Below, in pieces: positions 1-12,724 of a stretch of 64,000 nt of DNA. The notes under the pieces were generated by a model. The model did no database searches, had not been told where the DNA came from, and was given only the letters and a program-made list of their open reading frames with translations. The position numbers and the translations under genes are program-made. The stretch is taken from contig CP136063.1 in assembly GCA_032622095.1 (NCBI GenBank), positions 12,065,814-12,129,813 of the forward strand, in the 5' to 3' direction. Every line of letters starts with the position of its first letter. The first letter of the stretch is position 1. The DNA is from Siphonodentalium dalli (Eukaryota > Mollusca > Scaphopoda > Gadilida > Siphonodentaliidae).

Positions 1-3000
1 TATCATGTGTCGAGTCAGGTGGTCATAGCATGTGTCGAGTCAGGTGATCATATCATGTGTCGAGTCAGGTGATCATATCATGTGTCGATTCAGGTGGTCA
101 TATCATGTGTCGAGTCAGCTGGTCATATCATGTGTCGAGTCAGGTGGTCATATCATGTGTCGAATCAGGTGGTCATAGCATGTGTCGAGTCAGGTGGTCA
201 TATCATGTGTCGAGTCAGGTGGTCATAGCATGTGTCGAGTGAGGTGATCATATCATGTGTCGAGTCAGGTGATCATATCATGTGTCGAGTCAGGTGGTCA
301 TATCATGTGTCGAGTCAGGTGGTCATATCATGTGTCGAGTCAGGTGGTCATATCATGTGTCGAGTCAGGTGGTCATAGCATGTGTCGAGTCAGGTGAACA
401 TATCATGTGTCGAGTCAGGTGATCATATCATGTGTCGAGTCAGTTGGTCATATCATGTGTCGAGTCAGGTGGTCATATCATGTGTCGAGTCAGGTGGGCA
501 TATCATGTGTCGAGTCAGGTGGGCATATCATGTGTCGAGTCAGGTGATCATATCATGTGTCGAGTCAGGTGGTCATATCATGTGTCGAGTCAGGTGGTCA
601 TATCATGTGTCGAGTCAGGTGGTCATAGCATGTGTCGAGTCAGGTGGTCATATCATGTGTCGAGTCAGGTGGTCATATCATGTGTCGAGTCAGGTGATCA
701 TATCATGTGTAGAGTCAGGTGATCATATCATGTGTCGAGTCAGGTGGTCATATCATGTGTCGAGTCAGGTGGTCATATGTGTCGAGTCAGGTGGTCATAT
801 CATGTGTCGAGTCAGGTGGTCATATCATGTGTCGAGTCAGGTGGTCATATGTGTCGAGTCAGGTGGTCATATCATGTGTCGAGTCAGGTGGTCATATCAT
901 GTGTCGAGTCAGGTGGTTATATCATGTGTCGAGTCAGGTGGTCATATCATGTGTCGAGTCAGGTGGTCATATCATGTGTCGAGTCAGGTGGTCATATCAC
1001 GTGTCGAGTCAGGTGGTGATATCATGTGTCGAGTCAGGTGTCATATCATGTGTCGAGTCAGGTGGGCATATCATGTGTCGAGTCAGGTGGTCATATCATG
1101 TGTCGAGTCAGGTGGTCATATGTGTCGAGTCACGTGGTCATATCATGTGTCGAGTCAGGTGGTCATATCATGTGTCGAGTCAGGTGGTCATATCATGTGT
1201 CGAGTCAGGTGGTCATAGCATGTGTCGAGTCAGGTGATCATATCATGTGTCGAGTCAGGTGATCATATCATGTGTCGAGTCAGGTGGTCATATCATGTGT
1301 CGAGTCAGGTGGTCATATCATGTGTCGAGTCAGGTGGTCATATCATGTGTCGAGTCAGGTGGTCATAGCATGTGTCGAGTCAGGTGATCATATCATGTGT
1401 CGAGTCAGGTGATCATATCATGTGTCGAGTCAGGTGGTCATATCATGTGTCGAGTCAGGTGGTCATATCATGTGTCGAGTCAGGTGGGCATATCATGTGT
1501 CGAGTCAGGTGGTCATAGCATGTGTCGAGTCAGGTGGTCATATCATGTGTCGAGTCAGGTGGTCATAGCATGTGTCGAGTCAGGTGATCATATCATGTGT
1601 CGAGTCAGGTGGTCATAGAATGTGTCGAGTCAGGTGATCATATCATGTGTCGAGTCAGGTGATCATATCATGTGTCGAGTCAGGTGGTCATATCATGTGT
1701 CGAGTCAGGTGGTCATATCATGTGTCGAGTCAGGTGGTCATATCATGTGTCGAGTCAGGTGGTCATAGCATGTGTCGAGTCAGGTGATCATATCATGTGT
1801 CGAGTCAGGTGATCATATCATGTGTCGATTCAGGTGGTCATATCATGTGTCGAGTCAGCTGGTCATATCATGTGTCGAGTCAGGTGGTCATATCATGTGT
1901 CGAATCAGGTGGTCATAGCATGTGTCGAGTCAGGTGGTCATATCATGTGTCGAGTCAGGTGGTCATAGCATGTGTCGAGTCAGGTGATCATATCATGTGT
2001 CGAGTCAGGTGATCATATCATGTGTCGATTCAGGTGGTCATATCATGTGTCGAGTCAGCTGGTCATATCATGTGTCGAGTCAGGTGGTCATATCATGTGT
2101 CGAATCAGGTGGTCATAGCATGTGTCGAGTCAGGTGGTCATATCATGTGTCGAGTCAGGTGGTCATAGCATGTGTCGAGTGAGGTGATCATATCATGTGT
2201 CGAGTCAGGTGATCATATCATGTGTCGAGTCAGGTGGTCATATCATGTGTCGAGTCAGGTGGTCATATCATGTGTCGAGTCAGGTGGTCATATCATGTGT
2301 CGAGTCAGGTGGTCATAGCATGTGTCGAGTCAGGTGAACATATCATGTGTCGAGTCAGGTGATCATATCATGTGTCGAGTCAGTTGGTCATATCATGTGT
2401 CGAGTCAGGTGGTCATATCATGTGTCGAGTCAGGTGGGCATATCATGTGTCGAGTCAGGTGGGCATATCATGTGTCGAGTCAGGTGATCATATCATGTGT
2501 CGAGTCAGGTGGTCATATCATGTGTCGAGTCAGGTGGTCATATCATGTGTCGAGTCAGGTGGTCATATCATGTGTCGAGTCAGGTGGTCATATCATGTGT
2601 CGAGTCAGGTGATCATATCATGTGTAGAGTCAGGTGATCATATCATGTGTCGAGTCAGGTGGTCATATCATGTGTCGAGTCAGGTGGTCATATGTGTCGA
2701 GTCAGGTGGTCATATCATGTGTCGAGTCAGGTGGTCATATCATGTGTAGAGTCAGGTGGTCATATCATGTGTCGAGTCAGGTGGTCATATCATGTGTCGA
2801 GTCAGGTGGTCATATGTGTCGAGTCAGGTGGTCATATCATGTGTCGAGTCAGGTGGTCATATCATGTGTAGAGTCAGGTGGTCATATCATGTGTCGAGTC
2901 AGGTGGTCATATGTGTCGAGTCAGGTGGTCATATCATGTGTCGAGTCAGGTGGTCATATCATGTGTCGAGTCAGGTGGTCATATCATGTGTCGAGTCAGG

Positions 3001-3760
3001 TGGTCATATCATGTGTCGAGTCAGGTGGTCATAGCATGTGTCGAGTCAGGTGATCATATCATGTGTCGAGTCAGGTGATCATATCATGTGTCGAGTCAGG
3101 TGGTCATATCATGTGTCGAGTCAGGTGGTCATATCATGTGTCGAGTCAGGTGGTCATATCATGTGTCGAGTCAGGTGTCATATCATGTGTCGAGTCAGGT
3201 GGGCATATCATGTGTCGAGTCAGGTGGTCATATCATGTGTCGAGTCAGGTGGTCATATGTGTCGAGTCACGTGGTCATATCATGTGTCGAGTCAGGTGGT
3301 CATATCATGTGTCGAGTCAGGTGGTCATATCATGTGTCGAGTCAGGTGGTCATAGCATGTGTCGAGTCAGGTGATCATATCATGTGTCGAGTCAGGTGAT
3401 CATATCATGTGTCGAGTCAGGTGGTCATATCATGTGTCGAGTCAGGTGGTCATATCATGTGTCGAGTCAGGTGGTCATATCATGTGTCGAGTCAGGTGGT
3501 CATAGCATGTGTCGAGTCAGGTGATCATATCATGTGTCGAGTCAGGTGATCATATCATGTGTCGAGTCAGGTGGTCATATCATGTGTCGAGTCAGGTGGT
3601 CATATCATGTGTCGAGTCAGGTGGGCATATCATGTGTCGAGTCAGGTGGTCATAGCATGTGTCGAGTCAGGTGGTCATATCATGTGTCGAGTCAGGTGGT
3701 CATAGCATGTGTCGAGTCAGGTGATCATATCATGTGTCGAGTCACGTGATCATATCATGT
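1..3760 (+). repeat. ~2 kb higher-order repeat, two copies
   Basis: The stretch from position 1 reappears from 1941 with the same rare variants in the same order: CGATTCAGG, CAGCTGG, CGAATCAGG, GTGAGGTGATCA, GTGAACA and CAGTTGG. The offset is 1940 bp for about the first 600 bp. It then grows to about 2137 bp by 1397/3534 through gain or loss of whole or partial monomers. An 8-monomer (200 bp) duplication is also visible, with the block near 1797 repeated near 1997. The copies carry a few substitutions, for example TAGCATG against TATCATG near 627 and 2567. This is typical of homogenisation by unequal exchange. Confidence 0.85.
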
Positions 3761-5850
3761 GTCGAGTCAGGTGGTCATATCATGTGTCGAGTCAGGTGGT
3801 CATATCATGTGTCGAGTCAGGTGGTCATAGCATGTGTCGAGTCAGGTGGTCATATCATGTGTCGAGTCAGGTGGTCATATCATGTGTCGAGTCAGGTGGT
3901 CATATCATGTGTAGAGTCAGGTGGTCATATCATGTGTCGAGTCAGGTGGTCATATCATGTGTCGAGTCAGGTGGTTATATGTGTCGAGTCAGGTGGTCAT
4001 ATCATGTGTCGAGTCAGGTGGTCATATCATGTGTAGAGTCAGGTGGTCATATCATGTGTCGAGTCAGGTGGTCATATCATGTGTCGAGTCAGGTGGTCAT
4101 ATGTGTCGAGTCAGGTGGTCATATCATGTGTCGAGTCAGGTGGTCATATCATGTGTCGAGTCAGGTGGTCATATCATGTGTCGAGTCAGGTGGTCATATC
4201 ATGTGTCGAGTCAGGTGGTCATATGTGTCGAGTCAGGTGGTCATATCATGTGTCGAGTCAGGTGGTCATATCATGTGTCGAGTCAGGTGGTCATATCATG
4301 TGTCGAGTCAGTTGGTCATATCATGTGTCGAGTCAGGTGGTCATATCATGTGTCGAGTCAGGTGGTCATATCATGTGTCGAGTCAGGTGGTCATATCATG
4401 TGTCGAGTCAGGTGGTCATATCATGTGTCGAGTCAGGTGGGCATATCATGTGTCGAGTCAGCTGGTCATATCATGTGTCGAGTCAGGTGGTCATATGTGT
4501 CGAGTCACGTGGTCATATCATGTGTCGAGTCAGGTGGTCATATCATGTGTCGAGTCAGGTGGTCATATCATGTGTCGAGTCAGGTGGTCATAGCATGTGT
4601 CGAGTCAGGTGATCATATCATGTGTCGAGTCAGGTGATCATATCATGTGTCGAATCAGGTGGTCATATCATGTGTCGAGCCAGGTGGTCATATCATGTGT
4701 CGAGTCAGGTGGTCATATCATGTGTCGAGTCAGGTGGTCATAGCATGTGTCGAGTCAGGTGATCATATCACGTGTCGAGTCAGGTGATCATATCATGTGT
4801 CGAGTCAGGTGGTCAGATCATGTGTCGAGTCAGGTGGTCATATCATGTGTCGAGTCAGGTGGGCATATCATGTGTCGAGTCAGGTGGTCATAGCATGTGT
4901 CGAGTCAGGTGGTCATATCATGTGTCGAGTCAGGTGGTCATAGCATGTGTCGAGTCAGGTGATCATATCATGTGTCGAGTCACGTGATCATATCATGTGT
5001 CGAGTCAGGTGGTCATATCATGTGTCGAGTCAGGTGGTCATATCATGTGTCGTGTCAGGTGGTCATAGCATGTGTCGAGTCAGGTGGTCATATCATGTGT
5101 CGAGTCAGGTGGTCATATCATGTGTCGAGTCAGGTGGTCATATCATGTGTCGAGTCAGGTGGTCATATCATGTGTCGAGTCAGGTGGTCATATCATGTGT
5201 CGAGTCAGGTGGTCATATGTGTCGAGTCAGGCGGTCATATCATGTGTAGAGTCAGGTGGTCATATCATGTGTAGAGTCAGGTGGTCATATCATGTGTCGA
5301 GTCAGGTGGTCATATCATGTGTCGAGTCAGGTGGTCATATCATGTGTCGAGTCAGGTGGTCATATGTGTCGAGTCAGGTGGTCATATCATGTGTCGAGTC
5401 AGGTGGTCATATCATGTGTCGAGTCAGGTTGTCATATGTGTCGAGTCAGGTGGTCATATCATGTGTCGAGTCAGGTGGTCATATCATGTGTCGAGTCAGG
5501 TGGTCATAGCATGTGTCGAGTCAGGTGGTCATATCATGTGTCGAGTCAGGTGTTCATATCATGTGTCGAGTCAGGTGGTCATATCATGTGTCGAGTCAGG
5601 TGGTCATATCATGTGTCGAGTCAGGCGGTCATATAATGTGTCGAGTCAGGTGGGCATATCATGTGTCGAGTCAGGTGGTCATATGTGTCGAGTCACGTGG
5701 TCATATCATGTGTCGAGTCAGGTGGTCATATCATGTGTCGAGTCAGGTGGTCATATCATGTGTCGAGTCAGGTGGTCATATCATGTGTAGAGTCAGGTGG
5801 TCATATCATGTGTCGAGTCAGGTGGTCATATCATGTGTCGAGTCAGGTGG
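1941..5850 (+). repeat. Long duplication shared with right end, left member
   Basis: This roughly 3.9 kb corresponds monomer by monomer to about 59175-63160. The offset is 57234 bp at 1997 and 2322, 57284 bp at 3534-4772 and 57309 bp at 5513-5661, so only whole-monomer gains separate the two. Rare variants are shared in order, including the 22 bp monomers, CAGTTGG near 4310, CGAGCCAGG near 4678, CAGGCGG near 5231 and TATAATG near 5634. The similarity ends close to where TAGGATG monomers begin. Confidence 0.85.
3520..5300 (+). repeat. ~1.24 kb higher-order duplication
   Basis: The monomer series beginning near 3534 (GTGATCA, two plain monomers, GTGGGCA, TAGCATG, plain, TAGCATG, GTGATCA, then CACGTGATCA) recurs near 4772, an offset of 1238 bp. 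The same series occurs near 1397, near 46448, and again near 60818 and 62056, which are also 1238 bp apart. The boundaries are approximate because they were judged by eye from shared rare variants. Confidence 0.75.
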
Positions 5851-8624
5851 TCATAGGATGTGTCGAGTCAGGTGGTCATATCATGTGTCGAGTCAGGTGG
5901 TCATATCATGTGTCGAGTCAGGTGGTCATAGGATGTGTAGAGTCAGGTGGTCATATCATGTGTAGAGTCAGGTGGTCATATCATGTGTCGAGTCAGGTGG
6001 TCATAGGATGTGTAGAGTCAGGTGATCATATCATGTGTCGAGTCAGGTGGTCATATCATGTGTAGAGTCAGGTGGTCATATCATGTGTCGAGTCAGGTGG
6101 TCATAGGATGTGTCGAGTCAGGTGGTCATAGGATGTGTCGAGTCAGGTGGTCATATCATGTGTAGAGTCAGGTGGTCATATCATGTGTAGAGTCAGGTGG
6201 TCATAGCATGTGTCGAGTCAGGTGGTCATATCATGTGTCGAGTCAGGTGGTCATATCATGTGTCGAGTCAGGTGGTCATATCATGTGTCGAGTCAGGTGA
6301 TCATATCATGTGTAGAGTCAGGTGGTCATATCATGTGTCGAGTCAGGTGGTCATATCATGTGTCGAGTCAGGTGGTCATAGGATGTGTCGAGTCAGGTGG
6401 TCATAGGATGTGTCGAGTCAGGTGGTCATATCATGTGTCGAGTCAGGTGGTCATATCATGTGTCGAGTCAGGTGGTCATATCATGTGTCAAGTCAGGTGG
6501 TCATATCATGTGTCGAGTCAGGTGATCATAGCATGTGTCGAGTCAGGTGGTCATATCATGTGTCGAGTCAGGTGGTCATAGCATGTGTCGAGTCAGGTGG
6601 TCATATCATGTGTCGAGTCAGGTGGTCATAGGATGTGTAGAGTCAGGTGGTCATAGGATGTGTCGAGTCAGGTGGTCATATCATGTGTCGAGTCAGGTGG
6701 TCATATCATGTGTCGAGTCAGGTGGTCATATCATGTGTCGAGTCAGGTGGTCATAGGATGTGTAGAGTCAGGTGGTCATATCATGTGTCGAGTCAGGTGA
6801 TCATATCATGTGTCGAGTCAGGTGATCATATCATGTGTCGAGTCAGGTGGTCATATCATGTGTCGAGTCAGGTGGTCATATCATGTGTCGAGTCAGGTGG
6901 TCATATCAAGTGTCGAGTCAGGTGGTCATATCATGTGTCGAGTCAGGTGGTCATATCATGTGTCGAGTCACGTGGTCATATCATGTGTCGAGTCAGGTGG
7001 TCATATCATGTGTCGAGTCAGGTGGTCATATCACGTGTCGAGTCAGGTGGTCATAGGATGTGTCGAGTCAGGTGGTCATATCATGTGTCGAGTCAGGTGG
7101 TCATATCATGTGTAGAGTCAGGTGGTCATATCATGTGTAGAGTCAGGTGGTCATATCATGTGTCGAGTCAGGTGGTCATATCATGTGTCGAGTCAGGTGG
7201 TCATAGCATGTGTCGAGTCAGGTGATCATATCATGTGTCGAGTCAGGTGGTCATAGGATGTGTCGAGTCAGGTGGTCATAGCATGTGTCGAGTCAGGTGA
7301 TCATATCATGTGTCGAGTCAGGTGGTCATAGGATGTGTCGAGTCAGGTGGTCATAGCATGTGTCGAGTCAGGTGGTCATAGCATGTGTCGAGTCAGGTGG
7401 TCATATCACGTGTCGAGTCAGGTGGTCATGTCATGTGTCGAGTCAGGTGATCATAGCATGTGTCGAGTCAGGTGGTCATATCATGTGTCGAGTCAGGTGG
7501 TCATAGCATGTGTCGAGTCAGGTGGTCATATCATGTGTCGAGTCAGGTGGTCATAGCATGTGTCGAGTCAGGTGATCATGTCATGTGTAGAGTCAGGTGG
7601 TCATAGCATGTGTCGAGTCAGGTGGTCATAGCATGTGTCGAGTCAGGTGGTCATATCATGTGTCGAGTCAGGTGATCATGTCATGTGTCGAGTCAGGTGG
7701 TCATAGGATGTGTCGAGTGAGGTGGTCATAGCATGTGTCGAGTCAGGTGGTCATAGCATGTGTCGAGTCAGGTGGTCATATCATGTGTCGAGTCAGGTGG
7801 TCATAGGATGTGTCGAGTCAGGTGGTCATAGGATGTGTAGAGTCAGGTGGTCATAGGATGTGTCGAGTCAGGTGGTCATAGCATGTGTCGAGTCAGGTGG
7901 TCATAGGATGTGTCGAGTCAGGTGGTCATAGCATGTGTCGAGTCAGGTGGTCATATCACGTGTCGAGTCAGGTGGGCATATCATGTGTCGAGTCAGGTGG
8001 TCATATAATGTGTCGAGTCAGGTGATCATATCATGTGTCGAGTCAGGTGGTCATATGTGTCGAGTCACGTGGTCATATCATGTGTCGAGTCAGGTGGTCA
8101 TATCATATGTAGAGTCAGGTGGTCATAGGATGTGTCGAGTCAGGTGGTCATAGGATGTGTCGAGTCAGGTGGTCATAGGATGTGTAGAGTCAGGTGGTCA
8201 TAGGATGTGTCGAGTCAGGTGGTCATATCATGTGTCGAGTCAGGTGGTCATAGCATGTGTCGAGTCAGGTGGTCATATCATGTGTCGAGTCAGGTGGTCA
8301 TATCATGTGTCGAGTCAGGTGGTCATATCATGTGTCGAGTCAGGTGGTCATATCATGTGTCGAGTCAGGTGATCATATCATGTGTCGAGTCAGGTGGTCA
8401 TAGCATGTGTCGAGTCAGGTGGTCATATCATGTGTCGAGTCAGGTGGTCATATCATGTGTCGAGTCAGGTGGTCATATCATGTGTAGAGTCAGGTGATCA
8501 TATCATGTGTCGAGTCAGGTGGTCATATCATGTGTCGAGTCAGGTGGTCATATCATGTGTCGAGTCAGGTGGTCATATCATGTGTAGAGTCAGGTGATCA
8601 TATCATGTGTCGAGTCAGGTGGTC

Positions 8625-9496
8625 ATAGCATGTGTCGAGTCAGGTGGTCATATCATGTGTCGAGTCAGGTGGTCATATCATGTGTCGAGTCAGGTGGTCA
8701 TATCATGTGTCGAGTCAGGTGGTCATATCATGTGTCGAGTCAGGTGGTCATATCATGTGTAGAGTCAGGTGATCATATCATGTGTCGAGTCAGGTGGTCA
8801 TAGCATGTGTCGAGTCAGGTGGTCATAGCATGTGTCGAGTCAGGTGGTCATATCATGTGTCGAGTCAGGTGGTCATAGCATGTGTCGAGTCAGGTGGTCA
8901 TATCATGTGTCGAGTCAGGTGGTCATAGGATGTGTCGAGTCAGGTGGTCATATCATGTGTCGAGTCAGGTGGTCATAGGATGTGTAGAGTCAGGTGGTCA
9001 TATCATGTGTCGAGTCAGGTGGTCATAGGATGTGTCGAGTCAGGTGGTCATATCATGTGTCGAGTCAGGTGGTCATATCATGTGTCGAGTCAGGTGGTCA
9101 TATCATGTGTCGAGTCAGGTGGTCATATCATGTGTCGAGTCAGGTGGTCATATCATGTGTAGAGTCAGGTGATCATATCATGTGTCGAGTCAGGTGGTCA
9201 TAGCATGTGTCGAGTCAGGTGGTCATAGCATGTGTCGAGTCAGGTGGTCATATCATGTGTCGAGTCAGGTGGTCATAGCATGTGTCGAGTCAGGTGGTCA
9301 TATCATGTGTCGAGTCAGGTGGTCATAGGATGTGTCGAGTCAGGTGGTCATATCATGTGTCGAGTCAGGTGGTCATAGGATGTGTAGAGTCAGGTGGTCA
9401 TATCATGTGTCGAGTCAGGTGGTCATAGGATGTGTCGAGTCAGGTGGTCATATCATGTGTCGAGTCAGGTGGTCATATCATGTGTCGAGTCAGGTG
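8625..9496 (+). repeat. 400 bp (16-monomer) higher-order repeat
   Basis: The order of variant monomers repeats with an offset of exactly 400 bp. For example 8761-9096 matches 9161-9496, including the TGTAGAG/GTGATCA pair, the three TAGCATG monomers and the TAGGATG/TGTAGAG pair. A less perfect earlier copy begins near 8625. The match stops near 9497, where GTGATCA replaces GTGGTCA. Confidence 0.8.
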
Positions 9497-12400
9497 ATCA
9501 TATCATGTGTCGAGTCAGGTGGTCATATCATGTGTCGAGTCAGGTGATCATATCATGTGTCGAGTCAGGTGGTCATAGCATGTGTCGAGTCAGGTGGTCA
9601 TAGCATGTGTCGAGTCAGGTGGTCATATCATGTGTCGAGTCAGGTGGTCATATCATGTGTCGAGTCAGGTGGTCATATCATGTGTCGAGTCAGGTGATCA
9701 TATCATGTGTCGAGTCAGGTGGTCATATCATGTGTAGAGTCAGGTGGTCATAGCATGTGTCGAGTCAGGTGGTCATATCATGTGTAGAGTCAGGTGGTCA
9801 TATCATGTGTCGAGTCAGGTGGTCATATCATGTGTCGAGTCAGGTGGTCATATCATGTGTCGAGTCAGGTGATCATATCATGTGTCGAGTCAGGTGGTCA
9901 TATCATGTGTCGAGTCAGGTGGTCATATCATGTGTCGAGTCAGGTGGTCATATCATGTGTCGAGTCAGGTGGTCATAGCATGTGTCGAGTCAGGTGGTCA
10001 TATCATGTGTCGAGTCAGGTGGTCATATCATGTGTCGAGTCAGGTGGTCATATCATGTGTCGAGTCAGGTGGTCATAGGATGTGTCGAGTCAGGTGGTCA
10101 TATCATGTGTCGAGTCAGGTGGTCATATCATGTGTCGAGTCAGGTGGTCATATCATGTGTCGAGTCAGGTGGTCATATCATGTGTCGAGTCAGGTGGTCA
10201 TATCATGTGTCGAGTCAGGTGATCATATCATGTGTCGAGTCAGGTGATCATATCATGTGTCGAGTCAGGTGGTCATATCATGTGTCGAGTCAGGTGGTCA
10301 TATCACGTGTCGAGTCACGTGGTCATATCATGTGTCGAGTCAGGTGGTCATATCATGTGTCGAGTCAGGTGGTCATATCATGTGTCGAGTCAGGTGATCA
10401 TATCATGTGTAGAGTCAGGTGATCATATCATGTGTCGAGTCAGGTGGTCATATCATGTGTCGAGTCAGGTGGTCATAGGATGTGTCGAGTCAGGTGGTCA
10501 TAGGATGTGTCGAGTCAGGTGGTCATATCATGTGTCGAGTCAGGTGGTCATAGGATGTGTCGAGTCAGGTGGTCATATCATGTGTCGAGTCAGGTGGTCA
10601 TAGGATGTGTCGAGTCAGGTGGTCATAGGATGTGTCGAGTCAGGTGGTCATATCATGTGTCGAGTCAGGTGGTCATAGGATGTGTCGAGTCAGGTGGTCA
10701 TATCATGTGTCGAGTCAGGTGATCATATCATGTGTAGAGTCAGGTGATCATATCATGTGTCGAGTCAGGTGATCATATCATGTGTCGAGTCAGGTGGTCA
10801 TAGGATGTGTCGAGTCAGGTGGTCATATCATGTGTCGAGTCAGGTGGTCATATCATGTGTCGAGTCAGGTGGGCATATCATGTGTCGAGTCAGGTGGTCA
10901 TAGGATGTGTCGAGTCAGGTGGTCATATCATGTGTCGAGTCAGGTGGTCATACGTGTCGAGTCAGGTGGTCATATCATGTGTCGAGTCAGGTGGTCATAT
11001 CATGTGTCGAGTCAGGTGGTCATATCATGTGTCGAGTCAGGTGGTCATATCATGTGTCGAGTCAGGTGGTCATAGCATGTGTCGAGTCAGGTGATCATAT
11101 CATGTGTCGAGTCAGGTGGTCATAGGATGTGTCGAGTCAGGTGGTCATATCATGTGTCGAGTCAGGTGGTCATATCATGTGTCGAGTCAGGTGATCATAT
11201 CATGTGTCGAGTCAGGTGGTCATATCATGTGTCGAGTCAGGTGATCATATCATGTGTCGAGTCAGGTGGTCATATCATGTGTCGAGTCAGGTGGTCATAT
11301 CATGTGTAGAGTCAGGTGATCATATCATGTGTCGAGTCAGGTGATCATATCATGTGTCGAGTCAGGTGATCATATCATGTGTCGAGTCAGGTGGTCATAG
11401 GATGTGTCGAGTCAGGTGGTCATATCATGTGTCGAGTCAGGTGGTCATATCATGTGTCGAGTCAGGTGGGCATATCATGTGTCGAGTCAGGTGGTCATAG
11501 GATGTGTCGAGTCAGGTGGTCATATCATGTGTCGAGTCAGGTGGTCATAGCATGTGTCGAGTCAGGTGATCATATCATGTGTCGAGTCAGGTGGTCATAG
11601 CATGTGTCGAGTCAGGTGGTCATATCATGTGTCGAGTCAGGTGATCATAGCATGTGTCGAGTCAGGTGGTCATATCATGTGTCGAGTCAGGTGGTCATAT
11701 CATGTGTCGAGTCAGGTGGTCATAGGATGTGTCGAGTCAGGTGGTCATATCATGTGTCGAGTCAGGTGGTCATATCATGTGTCGAGTCAGGTGATCATAT
11801 CATGTGTCGAGTCAGGTGGTCATATCATGTGTCGAGTCAGGTGGTCATAGGATGTGTCGAGTCAGGTGGTCATATCATGTGTCGAGTCAGGTGGTCATAT
11901 CATGTGTCGAGTCACGTGGTCATAGGATGTGTCGAGTCAGGTGGTCATAGCATGTGTCGAGTCAGGTGATCATAGCATGTGTCGAGTCAGGTGGTCATAT
12001 CATGTGTCGAGTCAGGTGGTCATAGCATGTGTCGAGTCAGGTGATCATATCATGTGTCGAGTCAGGTGATCATATCATGTGTCGAGTCAGGTGGTCATAG
12101 GATGTGTCGAGTCAGGTGGTCATATCATGTGTCGAGTCAGGTGGTCATAGGATGTGTCGAGTCAGGTGGTCATAGGATGTGTCGAGTCAGGTGGTCATAT
12201 CATGTGTAGAGTCAGGTGATCATAGGATGTGTCGAGTCAGGTGGTCATAGGATGTGTCGAGTCAGGTGATCATATCATGTGTCGAGTCAGGTGGTCATAG
12301 GATGTGTCGAGTCAGGTGGTCATATCATGTGTCGAGTCAGGTGGTCATAGGATGTGTAGAGTCAGGTGGTCATATCACGTGTCGAGTCAGGTGATCATAT

Positions 12401-12724
12401 CATGTGTAGAGTCAGGTGATCATAGGATGTGTCGAGTCAGGTGGTCATATCATGTGTCGAGTCAGGTGGTCATATCATGTGTAGAGTCAGGTGATCATAG
12501 GATGTGTCGAGTCAGGTGGTCATATCATGTGTCGAGTCAGGTGATCATATCATGTGTAGAGTCAGGTGATCATATCATGTGTAGAGTCAGGTGATCATAT
12601 CATGTGTAGAGTCAGGTGGTCATATCATGTGTAGAGTCAGGTGATCATAGGATGTGTAGAGTCAGGTGGTCATAGGATGTGTCGAGTCAGGTGATCATAT
12701 CACGTGTCGAGTCAGGTGGTCATA

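Larger units (their letters stand above)
1..5850 (+). repeat. Outer satellite domain A (TAGCATG type)
   Basis: I see no TAGGATG monomer before about 5851. The domain is instead marked by TAGCATG monomers, often followed by two consecutive GTGATCA monomers, by 22 bp monomers with CATATG (for example near 776, 849, 1119, 2690, 3256 and 4494), by GTGGGCA and GTGAACA monomers, and by rare TAGAATG (near 1617). These markers return in the same relative order in the far right part of the window. The domain therefore looks like a sequence-defined compartment of the satellite rather than random variation. Confidence 0.85.
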
